From Rummeliibacillus stabekisii (GTDB lineage Bacteria > Bacillota > Bacilli > Bacillales_A > Planococcaceae), in contig NZ_BJVD01000003.1 of assembly GCF_007988965.1 (NCBI RefSeq), positions 62,001 through 126,000 on the forward strand: a stretch of 64,000 nucleotides of DNA, read 5' to 3'. The number at the start of each line of letters is the position of its first letter. Within the stretch, counting starts at the first letter, position 1. Below are positions 17,987 through 27,638 of the stretch, in pieces. Made by a program: the position numbers and the translations under genes. A model generated the notes under the pieces. That model was not told the DNA's origin and made no database searches. It saw only the letters and a list, made by a program, of their open reading frames with translations.

Positions 17987-19482
17987 GAAAAATATCCAAG
18001 TACCTAAAACCCCTAAAAAACAACAAAGGCTATACTCTAATCTTATCAGTCTTTGTAATCGCTGTTATCTCTATTTTAGCATTAAGCTTAATGAGTACCA
18101 CTGCTACTACTATGAAACAAGCAGATCATGAAAGAATTGACCAAGCAGCTTATTATATTGCTGAGTCAGGTATAACTCAGACGAAAGAGGACTTAGATAA
18201 GAAAGTTTATGCTGCCTATAATTCAATAAAAAATATATATGAAAAACTTTCTCCAGAGAATAAAGCAAAATATAATTTCGAAGGTGAATTTTATAAATTA
18301 GTATTGAATAATATTTCGCAAACAAGTAATACAATCGGTGCGTTTGAAAAGAACTTCGGCACAACACCAGAAGCGAAGGTTACTGTAACAAATACAAATA
18401 ATAGTGGACCATTGGTATATAAACTATCTTCTGATGGTATTATTGGAAGCGAAAAGCGAACCGTCTCGCAAAACTATAAAATTATATTTAATGCAGATAA
18501 TGCAGAAACAGGTGATGTATCCCAAAATTTAAGTAGTAAATATGCCGTTCATGTTTTAAATAAATTTTCCCTAGAAAATGATGGTATAAAAATCAATGGT
18601 GGAGAAGTAGCGTTAGAAAAAAACAAAAGCGAGAGTATTGTTTCACTACCAACTCATGCGGGGTATAAACCCCCAGTAATTAAATATTCAATACCAATTA
18701 ACATTCATCTACCAGAATTCCCTTCCGAAAAATTTACTGAATTAGAGAAATTGCCATATCCACCTGATCAAGAAATACAAAAAGACCAATGGAATACTAC
18801 AAAAGTAATTAACAATCATGATTTATTAATAACTAATAATATTTCAAATAAATATAAACTAACAATGTCAACTAACATGAAATTTAATGATATTAAATTA
18901 AATGAAAATAACGTGCTTTTCATTGACACTGGTAATAGCGATAAAAGCATTCTTGTCAACAATTTAGACTTAACCAATGGGCATATTAAAATATTAGGGA
19001 CTGGAAAATTAACCTTATATGTGAAAAATAAAATTATTACCGGAAGCGGAAGTACTTTGAACGAAACAAACAATGTTAAAGACATTTCAAATTTAAAAAT
19101 TTTTTATAAAGGGTCTGAACCCATTACTACAAGTGGAGATCAAAAAATTTATGGATCATTGTATGCAGAAAAAGCTGATATAAATATTGCTGCAGGATCA
19201 GGGTTTCAAGGGAATATTTATACTGGAGGCACTAAAGTTTCAATAAGTGGGGGCACTAGGGTTAACACCCAAATGTTTTTAGCACCTAATGCTGACTTTA
19301 GCATTTATGAAGGAGGACAATTTAAAGGGGCTATTATTGCAAAGACTTTCAAGGCTAGTGGTGGCCCAACAATAATTTTTGACCCTAATAATTCAATTGA
19401 AAGTGAATCCAATTCTTATAAGAATTATGAAGAAAATCCAAATAAATTAACTTCGCTTGACGGCACTTTAAAAGAAAAATAA
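17983..19482 (+). CDS. Large PilX-like minor pilin or tip protein
   Basis: 499 residues. The N-terminus has a prepilin-like site (NNKG before YTLILSVFVIAVISILALSLM) but lacks Glu5, as in PilX-type proteins that are placed at the pilus tip. The motif TTTMKQADHERIDQAAYYIAESGI is typical of PilX N-terminal regions. The C-terminal 150 residues are a Gly-rich beta-solenoid-like region (IYGSLYAEKADINIAAGSGF, GNIYTGGTKVSISGGTRVN, KGAIIAKTFKASGG) resembling polymer-forming/bactofilin-like repeats. It is much larger than a normal minor pilin and might be an adhesin; that is inferred. Confidence 0.75.
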   Translation: MRKISKYLKPLKNNKGYTLILSVFVIAVISILALSLMSTTATTMKQADHERIDQAAYYIAESGITQTKEDLDKKVYAAYNSIKNIYEKLSPENKAKYNFEGEFYKLVLNNISQTSNTIGAFEKNFGTTPEAKVTVTNTNNSGPLVYKLSSDGIIGSEKRTVSQNYKIIFNADNAETGDVSQNLSSKYAVHVLNKFSLENDGIKINGGEVALEKNKSESIVSLPTHAGYKPPVIKYSIPINIHLPEFPSEKFTELEKLPYPPDQEIQKDQWNTTKVINNHDLLITNNISNKYKLTMSTNMKFNDIKLNENNVLFIDTGNSDKSILVNNLDLTNGHIKILGTGKLTLYVKNKIITGSGSTLNETNNVKDISNLKIFYKGSEPITTSGDQKIYGSLYAEKADINIAAGSGFQGNIYTGGTKVSISGGTRVNTQMFLAPNADFSIYEGGQFKGAIIAKTFKASGGPTIIFDPNNSIESESNSYKNYEENPNKLTSLDGTLKEK

Positions 19483-19483
19483 T

Positions 19484-19517
19484 AAAAACAGCTACCAACA
19501 AAAAGGTAGCTGTTTTT
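19484..19517. terminator. Bidirectional terminator
   Basis: AAAAACAGCTACC (19484-19496) pairs with GGTAGCTGTTTTT (19505-19517). A-rich and T-rich flanks on both sides let it terminate both the minor pilin operon (plus) and the diguanylate cyclase gene (minus). Confidence 0.9.
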
Positions 19518-19529
19518 CTATCTATTTTT

Positions 19530-21236
19530 TTAAAACCCCGCCACCTTATTCCGCCCCTGCTCCTTCGCTCCCTTATACATCGCATGGTCAGCGTTGCGGA
19601 GAAGGTTTGTAGCATTGTCGGTATCTTCATAAGCTGAAGATACGCCGATGCTTGCGGTGATGTGGACAATAAGGTGCTTGACGTTTTCAAGTAGATCCGG
19701 CACGATTTCAAACGGTTGCATTTCAATTCGCTCACGTAGCTTTTCAGCTAGTAGCAATGCTTGTTGTTTTGTATAGTTTGGCAAGAGGATGACGAATTCC
19801 TCGCCGCCATAGCGTGCAAGTGTACCCTTTTCCCCGACTTCTCGTTTCAAGACTGCGGCTAAACCACGAAGTATTTCGTTACCGCTCTCATGACCATATC
19901 GATCGTTTATACCTTTGAAATAGTCGATATCGAGCATAATAAGAGACAGATTTGAAATGGTGTGTTCCTTTAATTCATTCATCTTGGAATTTAGATAATC
20001 TTCAAAATAACGATAATTATATAACCCTGTCAAACCACATCTTTCACTGCTATGTTTTGCTTTTTCTACATACCGAGCCTTTTCTAATGAAACAATAAAG
20101 TAGGAGCTAATTAATTCAAGCATTTTCACCTGATAGTCTTGGAAATTATTCTTCTTACGTGATGTTAGCAGTAGTACACCTTCCAATTGATGATTTCGAC
20201 AAAACGGCAAAACAAGAGCGCTTTGCGTATTCGGAAGTAAAAAGGAACCACTATATGGCAACCATTCTTCACGTTTACAAAATACAGTTTTATCTGCACT
20301 TTCTATCGTTTCAGATAACAAACTATGGCTTAATTCTTTATGTGTTGCATTCTTTAAGATTTGTTTTCCATTTTCATAAGCTCGTAGTACAGATAATGTA
20401 CCCGTCTGCTGTCGGCGATCAATCAAATAAAGTCCATCTATAGAAACCATTTTCGGTACGCGTTCAATAAATAAGTCTAGCGTTTCTTCCGAATCCAGTT
20501 GATCTGCTAATTGGTGGCCAAAATGGGCCGCTTCTGAAAGTTCTTTATTAACTTTACTCGTAGTGGTATAAAGCTGCAATAGTCGCGTGGCCATATAAAA
20601 TGGAATACCAAGAAGGATTATTGAAAGTACACCTACATACTGACCAAGCAGATAAAGACTAAGACCCATCGGAAGTGCAAACGCACAAATAAGATAATCC
20701 CAAGTATCATCAATTGTAAAGAATCTTATCCGTTGACCTAATAAAATCCCACTGATTTTGATAAGAGCATGATTTGCTGTAATGTTTACAACAATATAGA
20801 GCAAACCATATCCTACAATGTCCACTGTGTTCATGGAATGTATATCTCCACCAAGCCACAAAAAGGCTAATCCGCTGAGAAGTGATACAAGGAAAAACAT
20901 AAAAGAATTCCATGGAATCCGATATAACATATTGCGATTTAATTTCAAATTATATAGTAAAGGAACTAATGAAATCTGAAAAACTACTATTTCAATAAAT
21001 AATCCAAAACGCAAAAACAAAGCGAGACTTACCCATTGTGTTAAGAAAAAGGGAGTTCCATTAATGAATGCTGGAAACGCCGAGGTTAAAAGGCTTAATG
21101 CCGTAAAACCTGCTAACAATGGCCAATTAGTAGCTTCATTCGGCGGATAATATAGATATACCATATAGATGCTGAGAGGTATGCAAACGATCCATATCAT
21201 GAAGACCACAAGTTGAAATGCAAACGACTTTTTCAC
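19530..21236 (-). CDS. Membrane diguanylate cyclase (7TM-like + GAF + GGDEF)
   Basis: Synthesises c-di-GMP from GTP. About six N-terminal membrane helices (to residue 210) are followed by a GAF-like sensory domain (about 235-380) and a GGDEF domain with the active-site motif YGGEEF. Supporting residues include LDIDYFKGINDRYGHESGNEIL and HITASIGVSS. The RxxD inhibitory site that would lie five residues before GGEEF is absent (GEKG), so product feedback at that site is unlikely. I set the start at the GTG at 21236 (568 aa): it has GGGAGG upstream, and a sigma-A promoter lies at 21274-21301, inside the longer open frame. Next to the pilus locus it may control pili through PilB. Confidence 0.9.
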   Translation of the reverse strand: MKKSFAFQLVVFMIWIVCIPLSIYMVYLYYPPNEATNWPLLAGFTALSLLTSAFPAFINGTPFFLTQWVSLALFLRFGLFIEIVVFQISLVPLLYNLKLNRNMLYRIPWNSFMFFLVSLLSGLAFLWLGGDIHSMNTVDIVGYGLLYIVVNITANHALIKISGILLGQRIRFFTIDDTWDYLICAFALPMGLSLYLLGQYVGVLSIILLGIPFYMATRLLQLYTTTSKVNKELSEAAHFGHQLADQLDSEETLDLFIERVPKMVSIDGLYLIDRRQQTGTLSVLRAYENGKQILKNATHKELSHSLLSETIESADKTVFCKREEWLPYSGSFLLPNTQSALVLPFCRNHQLEGVLLLTSRKKNNFQDYQVKMLELISSYFIVSLEKARYVEKAKHSSERCGLTGLYNYRYFEDYLNSKMNELKEHTISNLSLIMLDIDYFKGINDRYGHESGNEILRGLAAVLKREVGEKGTLARYGGEEFVILLPNYTKQQALLLAEKLRERIEMQPFEIVPDLLENVKHLIVHITASIGVSSAYEDTDNATNLLRNADHAMYKGAKEQGRNKVAGF

Positions 21237-21273
21237 TCCTGCTTTCCTCCCATTCAGCAAATAGATAATGTAA

Positions 21274-21301
21274 ATTATACCACAAGTTAAAATAGTTTCA
21301 A
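21274..21301 (-). promoter_or_regulatory. Sigma-A promoter of the diguanylate cyclase gene
   Basis: Minus-strand TTGAAA (21296-21301) and TATAAT (21274-21279) with a 16-base spacer, about 38 bases upstream of the GTG start at 21236. It lies between folC and the cyclase gene. Confidence 0.75.
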
Positions 21302-21320
21302 TTATCAAAAATAGACATTT

Positions 21321-22565
21321 TTACCCATTTAATAGTTCCTCTCGCCAACTTGCAAGCAAATATAAAGAGCCGGTTATAATGACTATTTCATCATTTTTTT
21401 CCTCTATTATATGACGAATATTTTTCTTTGAGACCTCTTTAACATGACTACTAGATAAGTTATATAAATTTTCAGCAGGCATCGCACGCTCATTATCTAC
21501 ATCAACAAATGTAAAACCAGTCCCTACTTCTTCTAAAATACGCAAAACACCTTTTACATCCTTGTCTCTCAACATACCTACAATAAAGTGTATCTTTTGA
21601 CCTCTGAACTGTTCTTTAACGGTATCTACTAGTGTTCTTGCACTTGCGGGATTATGAGCTCCATCAATATATAATTTGCTGAAAATTTTCTCAAAGCGGC
21701 CTGCAAGTTGCGCATAGCTAATCCCATTTTGAATAGCCTCTGGGTGAACTTGTATATGTAGATGCTGTGCAAATTGGAGAAATGCTGTGATTGCTAGCGC
21801 CATATTGCTACGCTGGTGCATTCCCGGCATGCTACGGTCTAGATTATTAATTCGAAAATTTGGTGCGATATAGGTTTCTGATTTCTCTTCTCCCTCAACA
21901 GAGAAATCTTTTCCATATACAAAAAGCGGTGCTTCACATTGCTTGGCTTCTTCTATAAAAACTGCCATTGCATCTTCTGGCAGATCGCCTGTAATTATCG
22001 GTCTACCTTGTTTTATAATGCCTGCCTTATGGCCCGCGATACTGGCTAGTGTATCACCTAAAAAGTTTGTATGCTCTAACGCAATGCTAGGCACAACTGA
22101 AACGATGGGCATCACAACATTTGTGCTGTCATAACGTCCACCCATTCCGCATTCAATTAACACAATATCCGCTTGAAAACGCTGGAATGCTAGAAAGGCT
22201 GCAACTGTTAGTAATTCAAAATCAGTACATTTTCCGTTTAAATCTGCATCTCTCATAATACTAAAAATGGCAGCTAATTCATCAGGCGCAATTGGCTCCC
22301 CGTTTAATTTGATTTGGTCATGTACGTCCTTCATACATGGTGACATGAAAGAGGCTGTTTTTAATTCATGGCTTTGAGCTATTCGCTCAATCATTGTAAG
22401 CGTAGACCCCTTGCCGTTAGTGCCTGCTAAATGGATAACCGGCAAGTTTTTTTCCGGGTGCCCTACTAACTCTAGTGCTTCTTGAATTGCCGTTAATCCC
22501 GGTTTGATTGCTGAATCGCTCGATATATGGAAACGTTCCTTATAATAATCTAATCTAGGTATCAA
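21321..22565 (-). CDS. folC: Folylpolyglutamate synthase / dihydrofolate synthase FolC
   Basis: ATP-dependent Mur-ligase-fold enzyme that adds glutamate to folates. 414 residues. The P-loop HLAGTNGKGSTLTMIERI (about 45-62) is intact. Further signatures are MSPCMKDVHDQIKLNGEPI, ECGMGGRYDSTNVV, LEHTNFLGDTLASIAGHKAGIIKQGRP and LYIDGAHNPASARTLVD. The start is TTG with GGAG seven bases upstream. In Bacillus folC lies between valS and comC; here the diguanylate cyclase and pilus genes separate it from the peptidase, and ATP-grasp genes separate it from valS. Confidence 0.95.
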   Translation of the reverse strand: MIPRLDYYKERFHISSDSAIKPGLTAIQEALELVGHPEKNLPVIHLAGTNGKGSTLTMIERIAQSHELKTASFMSPCMKDVHDQIKLNGEPIAPDELAAIFSIMRDADLNGKCTDFELLTVAAFLAFQRFQADIVLIECGMGGRYDSTNVVMPIVSVVPSIALEHTNFLGDTLASIAGHKAGIIKQGRPIITGDLPEDAMAVFIEEAKQCEAPLFVYGKDFSVEGEEKSETYIAPNFRINNLDRSMPGMHQRSNMALAITAFLQFAQHLHIQVHPEAIQNGISYAQLAGRFEKIFSKLYIDGAHNPASARTLVDTVKEQFRGQKIHFIVGMLRDKDVKGVLRILEEVGTGFTFVDVDNERAMPAENLYNLSSSHVKEVSKKNIRHIIEEKNDEIVIITGSLYLLASWREELLNG

Positions 22566-22647
22566 AGTAAAAACTCCATTCTATGTATTCTACATTTTTC
22601 ATGCTACACTTTAAAATATATTATAGCACTTGTGTGAGAGGGTTTTG

Positions 22648-23517
22648 ATGATGAAAACATGCTGGATTATATATAATGGTAGCTTAATAAATGATAAGTT
22701 TTTAGATCAAGCAAGGTTGATGGCAGAAGCGGCGGAAGCTCTTGATGTGAGACCCATGATTTTTAAAAACTATGAGATTATGATGAAGCTTGGCGAGGAA
22801 CTAGAGAAAAAGCCTGACTTTGTGATTTTCTTAGATAAAGATATTTTATTAGCCACTTACCTAAAAAATAAAGGAATACCTATTTTCAATGACCCAGAAG
22901 TAATTGAAACATGCGATAACAAAGCAAAACAATACATACAGCTTGCTAGTAAAGGAATACCAATGCCAACAACTATCATTGCACCAAAGGTATATCCTAA
23001 ATTCACCATAAGAGATAGCGGTTATTTTGAAAATGTACTTAAAACGTTGGGCTTACCTATGATTATAAAAGAAGGACACGGCTCATTCGGCATGAAAGTG
23101 TATCTTATTTCAACCGAAAAGGACTTCTATAAAAAAGTAGACGAATTGAGAGGCGTTGATTTTGTCTTTCAAGAGTTTATTTCCTCTAGCCGTGGCAGAG
23201 ATATTCGCGTAAATATAATCGGTGATGAGGTAGCAGCTGCTATGTATCGCCATTCGGAAACAGATTTCAGGGCGAATATCACAAACGGTGGCGTTGCAGA
23301 AAAAATTGCATTAACAGAGGAGCAAAAAGATATTGCGCTCCGTGCAGCAAAAGCAGTTGGTGCCGAATTTGCAGGTGTAGATCTTCTATTCGGACCTAAC
23401 GAAGAACCACTCGTATGTGAAGTGAACGCAGCAGCGCATATTCGCAACTTATATGAAGTGACTGGCATCAATGTCGGTGTGCCATTTATTCAATATATTT
23501 TGAAGAAAATTGGGTGA
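22648..23517 (+). CDS. RimK-like ATP-grasp ligase 1
   Basis: ATP-grasp enzyme of the RimK/LysX/ribosomal-modification type, which joins a carboxylate to an amino group using ATP. 289 residues from the ATG at 22648 (GAGAGGG upstream). Motifs: the pre-ATP-grasp region KPDFVIFLDKDILLATYLKNKGIPIFNDPEVIETCDNK; the ATP loop PMIIKEGHGSFGMKV; FQEFISSSRGRDIRVNIIGD; DFRANITNGGVAEK; and the Mg ligands AGVDLLF ... CEVNAAAHI. It diverges from folC and is followed immediately by a paralogue. Substrate unknown; the RimK family uses glutamate in several known cases. Confidence 0.85.
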   Translation: MMKTCWIIYNGSLINDKFLDQARLMAEAAEALDVRPMIFKNYEIMMKLGEELEKKPDFVIFLDKDILLATYLKNKGIPIFNDPEVIETCDNKAKQYIQLASKGIPMPTTIIAPKVYPKFTIRDSGYFENVLKTLGLPMIIKEGHGSFGMKVYLISTEKDFYKKVDELRGVDFVFQEFISSSRGRDIRVNIIGDEVAAAMYRHSETDFRANITNGGVAEKIALTEEQKDIALRAAKAVGAEFAGVDLLFGPNEEPLVCEVNAAAHIRNLYEVTGINVGVPFIQYILKKIG

Positions 23518-23521
23518 TCAT

Positions 23522-24316
23522 ATGAAAGCATATATCTTATATGAGGAGCAGGATGCCTTCAATAATAGATTTTTTATTGAAGAAATGATAGAAGCTGCTA
23601 AGAGGAAAGATGTGGAATTGGAGTTAGTCTTTGTGGATGATTTAGATATCGACAGTTTTCTAGCTCGCTTGGATAATCCTCTATTTGTATGGAACCGCAC
23701 ACGCTCAGCCTCTATTGCATCAAAAATACAATCAGCAGGAATTAGAATAGTAAATAAACCATTTGTGAATGACCTGGCAAATAATAAAAGAAAAACAATA
23801 GAGTTTGCTAATTCCCTCGGTATTCCGACTGTTCCAATATTAGACGAAGCGCGTGACTTCCCTGTTGTCATCAAAACAGTAGATGGGCATGGCGGCGATG
23901 AAGTCGCACTATGCCAGAACGCTGAACAACTTTCGCATTATGAAAAGAAATGGCATGATAGAGTAACACTATTACAACCTTATATCGAAACATATGCCAC
24001 AGACCTTCGAGCATGGGTTGTTGGTGACCAAATCATTGGCTGCGTCAAGCGCGTTGGCAATGATGATTTTCGTTCGAATTATACACGTGGCGGATCAATT
24101 GAAAAATACACGCTATCAGAGACTCAAACGCAACAAATTTTACATTTGCAAAAAGTTCTGCAAAGTGACTATATCGGCATCGACTTCTTACTTCTTCCGA
24201 ATTGTGATTGGATGTTAAATGAAATTGAGGATCCTGTCGGTGCAAGATCTTTTTATGAATTGTTTAACGATGATTTGGCAGAGATTTTGATGAATCATTT
24301 GGTTGACAGTATATAA
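23522..24316 (+). CDS. RimK-like ATP-grasp ligase 2
   Basis: Second ATP-grasp protein of the pair, 264 residues from the ATG at 23522; the preceding gene's stop is only 4 bases upstream, so the pair is co-translated. Shared motifs: NKPFVNDLANNKRKTIEFANSLGIPTVP, FPVVIKTVDGHGGDEVAL, YATDLRAWVVGDQIIG, DDFRSNYTRGGSIEKY and YIGIDFLLL. The terminal Mg-binding segment reads NEIEDPVGARSFY instead of the ExN of partner 1 (CEVNAAA), so the usual Asn ligand is replaced. The two may form a heteromeric enzyme or act in sequence. Substrate unknown. Confidence 0.82.
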   Translation: MKAYILYEEQDAFNNRFFIEEMIEAAKRKDVELELVFVDDLDIDSFLARLDNPLFVWNRTRSASIASKIQSAGIRIVNKPFVNDLANNKRKTIEFANSLGIPTVPILDEARDFPVVIKTVDGHGGDEVALCQNAEQLSHYEKKWHDRVTLLQPYIETYATDLRAWVVGDQIIGCVKRVGNDDFRSNYTRGGSIEKYTLSETQTQQILHLQKVLQSDYIGIDFLLLPNCDWMLNEIEDPVGARSFYELFNDDLAEILMNHLVDSI

Positions 24317-24351
24317 AAATCTTTGTGGCTACAATACATTCTCTTCATACT

Positions 24352-24386
24352 AAAAACCGCCCCTATCCAAAAGGGCGGCTTTTTCT
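24352..24386. terminator. Bidirectional terminator between ATP-grasp pair and valS
   Basis: CCGCCC and GGGCGG form a GC-rich stem with A-rich 5' and T-rich 3' flanks (24352-24386), serving the converging ATP-grasp operon and valS. Confidence 0.9.
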
Positions 24387-27035
24387 TTACATATTCTTTA
24401 ATTCAGCAATACGTTTTTCTACTGTAGTAAATTTCTCTAGGTAGTCTGCTTCTTTTTCACGCTCTGCAGCAACTACATCTTCAGGGGCTTTGGATACAAA
24501 GCGTTCATTGTTTAGTTTACCTTGAACACGTTTGACTTCTTGTTCCCATTTTTTCAACTCGTTTGTAAGTCGTTCGATTTCTGCTTTCACATCGATTAGA
24601 CCTTCAAGCGGTAAGAAAATTTCAGCGCCTGACACGACAGCTGACATGGTTTTCATGTCGACTTGTAGATTTTCACCTAGTGAAAGTGTTTCTGGATTAC
24701 AGAACTTTTCAATATATGCTTTGTTTTCTTCTAGGACAGCCAGTGTTTGGGCATCTTTTGCAGAAATATACATCGGTACTTTTTTGCTAATTGGTGTATT
24801 AACTTCTGCTCTGATGTTACGAACAGCACGAATAATGTCCATCAACAATTTCATATCCTGAGATTGTTTAGCAAAGTGAAGATCATCCTTTACTGTAGGC
24901 CAAGAAGCAACAGTAATAGACTCGCCTTCATGCGGTAGATTTTGCCAAATTTCTTCAGTGATGAAAGGCATGAAAGGATGAAGCAAACGCATTGTATTGT
25001 CGAGAACATAAGCTAGAACTGAACGTGTCATTTTCTTCGCGGCTTCATCTTCACCATAAAGCGGTAATTTAGCCATTTCAATATACCAGTCACAGAAATC
25101 ATCCCAGATAAAGCTGTGTAAATGGCGGCCAACTTCACCGAATTCGTATTTATCAGCAAGTCTTGTTACTTCTTCGATGGTTTCATTTAATCGTGTCAAA
25201 ATCCATTTATCCGCAACTGATTTTTCACCAGTCAGGTCGATCTCTTCATATGTCATGCCATCCATGTTCATCAAAGCAAAACGTGAGGCATTCCAAATTT
25301 TATTGGAGAAGTTCCAAACAGCTTCAACTTTTTCAGTTGTATAACGAAGATCTTGGCCAGGTGATGATCCTGTTGCTAGGAAATAACGAAGTGAGTCAGC
25401 ACCATATTGACTGATTACATCCATTGGATCAACCCCGTTACCAAGTGATTTGGACATTTTACGTCCTTCCCCATCGCGTACTAAACCATGGATTAAAACG
25501 TCTTTGAATGGACGCTCACCAGTAAACTCAAGCCCTTGGAAGATCATGCGTGATACCCAGAAGAAGATGATGTCATAGCCTGTAACTAATGCGCTTGTTG
25601 GATAATAGCGTTTAAAATCTTCACTATTTACATCTGGCCAGCCCATTGTGGAGAAAGGCCATAAAGCAGATGAGAACCATGTATCAAGGACATCCTCATC
25701 ACGCGTCCAATTTTCTTCATCCGCAGGAGCAGTTTTACCTACGTACACTTCGCCTGTTTCTTTGTGGTACCAAGCCGGAATTTGATGGCCCCACCATAGT
25801 TGGCGTGAAATACACCAATCGTGGACATTTTCCATCCAGCGTGTGTAGGTGTTTTCAAAACGATTTGGTACAAAGTTTACTTTTTCGTTTTCTTTTTCTT
25901 GTAATTCTAGCGCTTCTTTTGCAAGTGGTGCCATTTTTACAAACCATTGTTTTGAAAGATAAGGCTCTACTACTACTCCTGTACGTTCAGAATGGCCAAC
26001 AGAATGCATATGGTCAACAATCTTAATAAGGACGCCTTGCTCTTGTAAGTCTTTCACGAGCTGCTTGCGGCATTGGAAGCGGTCCATACCTTGGTATTTG
26101 CCAGCCAATTCATTCATCGTACCATCTTCATTCATTACTTTAATGCGTTCTAAATTGTGACGGTTGCCGACTTCGAAATCATTCGGATCATGTGCTGGCG
26201 TCATTTTAACAACGCCTGTACCGAATTCCATATCAACATAATCATCTGCTACAATTGGAAGTTCACGGCCGACAATCGGAAGAATAGCTGTTTTGCCAAC
26301 TAAGTGTGCATAACGTTCATCGTTCGGGTTAACAGCAATACCAGAGTCACCTAGCATAGTTTCAGGACGTGTTGTCGCAATCTCAAGTTTACCTGAGCCA
26401 TCTGCTAGTGGGTATTCCATATGATAGAAAGCACCTTGAACATCCTTATAAATTACTTCGATATCTGACAATGCTGTTTTTGCTTGTGGATCCCAGTTTA
26501 TGATTCGTTCACCACGGTAGATTAAATCTTTTTCATATAATTTAACGAATACTTCTTTTACTGCATCTGAAAGACCTTCATCCAATGTAAAACGTTCGCG
26601 TGAATAGTCTAGAGATAAACCTAGTTTTGACCATTGTTCACGAATGGTGCCAGCATATTCTTCTTTCCATTCCCATGTTTTTTCAAGGAATTTTTCACGT
26701 CCTAAATCATAGCGAGAGATATTTTGTTCTCTTAGCTTCGCTTCCACCTTTGCTTGTGTAGCGATACCTGCATGGTCCATTCCAGGTAGCCAAAGCGCAT
26801 CATGCCCTTGCATACGTTTCATACGAATTAAAATATCTTGCAATGTTGTATCCCATGCATGGCCTAGATGCAATTTCCCTGTTACGTTTGGGGGCGGAAT
26901 AACAATTGAGTAAGGTTTTTTCTCGCTGTCAGGTTGCGCTTTAAAATAATCGCCTTTCAACCACCATTCATAGCGGCCTTTTTCAATCGTCTGTGGTTCA
27001 TATTTAGTCGACATGGATGTGTTTTGTTCTTCCAT
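24387..27035 (-). CDS. valS: Valyl-tRNA synthetase
   Basis: Class I aminoacyl-tRNA synthetase charging tRNA-Val. 882 residues, the usual length for Bacilli. HIGH motif [17 protein letters not shown] (about 50-65), KMSKS motif [11 protein letters not shown], the editing (CP1) domain with [21 protein letters not shown], and a C-terminal coiled coil ([25 protein letters not shown]) are all present. A T-box leader lies upstream (27063-27330), so uncharged tRNA-Val should induce it. In Bacillus it lies upstream of folC, as here apart from the inserted ATP-grasp genes. Confidence 0.98.
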   Translation of the reverse strand: MEEQNTSMSTKYEPQTIEKGRYEWWLKGDYFKAQPDSEKKPYSIVIPPPNVTGKLHLGHAWDTTLQDILIRMKRMQGHDALWLPGMDHAGIATQAKVEAKLREQNISRYDLGREKFLEKTWEWKEEYAGTIREQWSKLGLSLDYSRERFTLDEGLSDAVKEVFVKLYEKDLIYRGERIINWDPQAKTALSDIEVIYKDVQGAFYHMEYPLADGSGKLEIATTRPETMLGDSGIAVNPNDERYAHLVGKTAILPIVGRELPIVADDYVDMEFGTGVVKMTPAHDPNDFEVGNRHNLERIKVMNEDGTMNELAGKYQGMDRFQCRKQLVKDLQEQGVLIKIVDHMHSVGHSERTGVVVEPYLSKQWFVKMAPLAKEALELQEKENEKVNFVPNRFENTYTRWMENVHDWCISRQLWWGHQIPAWYHKETGEVYVGKTAPADEENWTRDEDVLDTWFSSALWPFSTMGWPDVNSEDFKRYYPTSALVTGYDIIFFWVSRMIFQGLEFTGERPFKDVLIHGLVRDGEGRKMSKSLGNGVDPMDVISQYGADSLRYFLATGSSPGQDLRYTTEKVEAVWNFSNKIWNASRFALMNMDGMTYEEIDLTGEKSVADKWILTRLNETIEEVTRLADKYEFGEVGRHLHSFIWDDFCDWYIEMAKLPLYGEDEAAKKMTRSVLAYVLDNTMRLLHPFMPFITEEIWQNLPHEGESITVASWPTVKDDLHFAKQSQDMKLLMDIIRAVRNIRAEVNTPISKKVPMYISAKDAQTLAVLEENKAYIEKFCNPETLSLGENLQVDMKTMSAVVSGAEIFLPLEGLIDVKAEIERLTNELKKWEQEVKRVQGKLNNERFVSKAPEDVVAAEREKEADYLEKFTTVEKRIAELKNM

Positions 27036-27062
27036 TAGATCTCCTCCTTAAATGCTCGTTAT

Positions 27063-27330
27063 ACAAAAAAATCCTTCACCCTATAAAAGGGCGAAGGAAT
27101 ATTCGCGGTACCACCTTAATTTCAGCATAAAAAAACTGACTCTTCATTGTATAACGGCTCTTCACCGGTTTTTGCTACTTCAATGTTCACAAAAACTGCT
27201 CCAGGGCTACATTCAAACGTCTACTTGAGGAACTTTCACCAACCGTTCCCTCTCTAACAAGTAGGAGCGTTCTACTCCTCCCCTTCAAAGCATATATATA
27301 TAGCTGTATACATTGTAGCGAATAGTCCCT
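27063..27330 (-). promoter_or_regulatory. T-box riboswitch leader of valS
   Basis: The conserved T-box sequence AAGGTGGTACCGCG is at 27104-27117. It is followed by a terminator hairpin (CCTTCGCCC ... GGGTGAAGG, 27073-27097) and a T run (27063-27071). The antiterminator forms when the T-box pairs with the tRNA acceptor end. Upstream, a stem I can be drawn with outer pairing GCTCC/GGAGC and inner CTACTTG/CAAGTAG, containing the AGAGAG and GGTGAAAG motifs. The specifier should lie in the loop TTTGAATGTAGCCC (a GTA Val codon is there), but I do not assign it firmly. Regulation by uncharged tRNA-Val follows from the position before valS. Confidence 0.93.
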
Positions 27331-27376
27331 AATTTTTCAAGTTTTTTCGCAAAGCTACTTTTCTCTAAATGACCTA

Positions 27377-27421
27377 CAAAAACCCATCCCTAGCTACATA
27401 AAATACTAGGAATGGGTTTTT
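27377..27421. terminator. Strong bidirectional hairpin upstream of small membrane protein gene
   Basis: AAAACCCATCCCTAG pairs with CTAGGAATGGGTTTT (one mismatch), with A-rich and T-rich flanks. It lies upstream of the T-box leader promoter region and just before the plus-strand small gene at 27447. Confidence 0.8.
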
Positions 27422-27446
27422 CATTAAAATAGAAAGGAGCTTCTTC

Positions 27447-27638
27447 ATGAGAAGACGATATAATCCATACTTGCTGCCGCCTTGGTTGCGGAAAACACGT
27501 TTCTATTGTAAAGGGATTATTATCCCATTCACATGCTTTCAATTCGTACGAATCATTATTTTTCCGACAACCTGGGATATTATCATCCTACTGCTCTTTA
27601 TAGGTCTTTGGTACTTACTACATTCTGACATTATTTAA
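27447..27638 (+). CDS. Small basic membrane protein, unknown function
   Basis: 63 residues, starting MRRRYNPYLLPPWLRKTRF. A strong ribosome site (AGAAAGGAGC, 8 bases before the ATG) supports expression. One hydrophobic stretch (about 25-36) and a second (about 42-58) suggest a two-helix membrane protein with a basic cytoplasmic N-terminus. It converges on the spoVID gene, and their 3' ends overlap by 21 bases. It lies where ysxE is found in B. subtilis but is unrelated in size. No family was recognised; a sporulation link is only suggested by the neighbour. Confidence 0.6.
   Translation: MRRRYNPYLLPPWLRKTRFYCKGIIIPFTCFQFVRIIIFPTTWDIIILLLFIGLWYLLHSDII

Noticed and set aside
21237-21308. Longer N-terminus of the diguanylate cyclase
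   Set aside because: A sigma-A promoter lies inside this stretch, so translation must begin downstream at the GTG at 21236.
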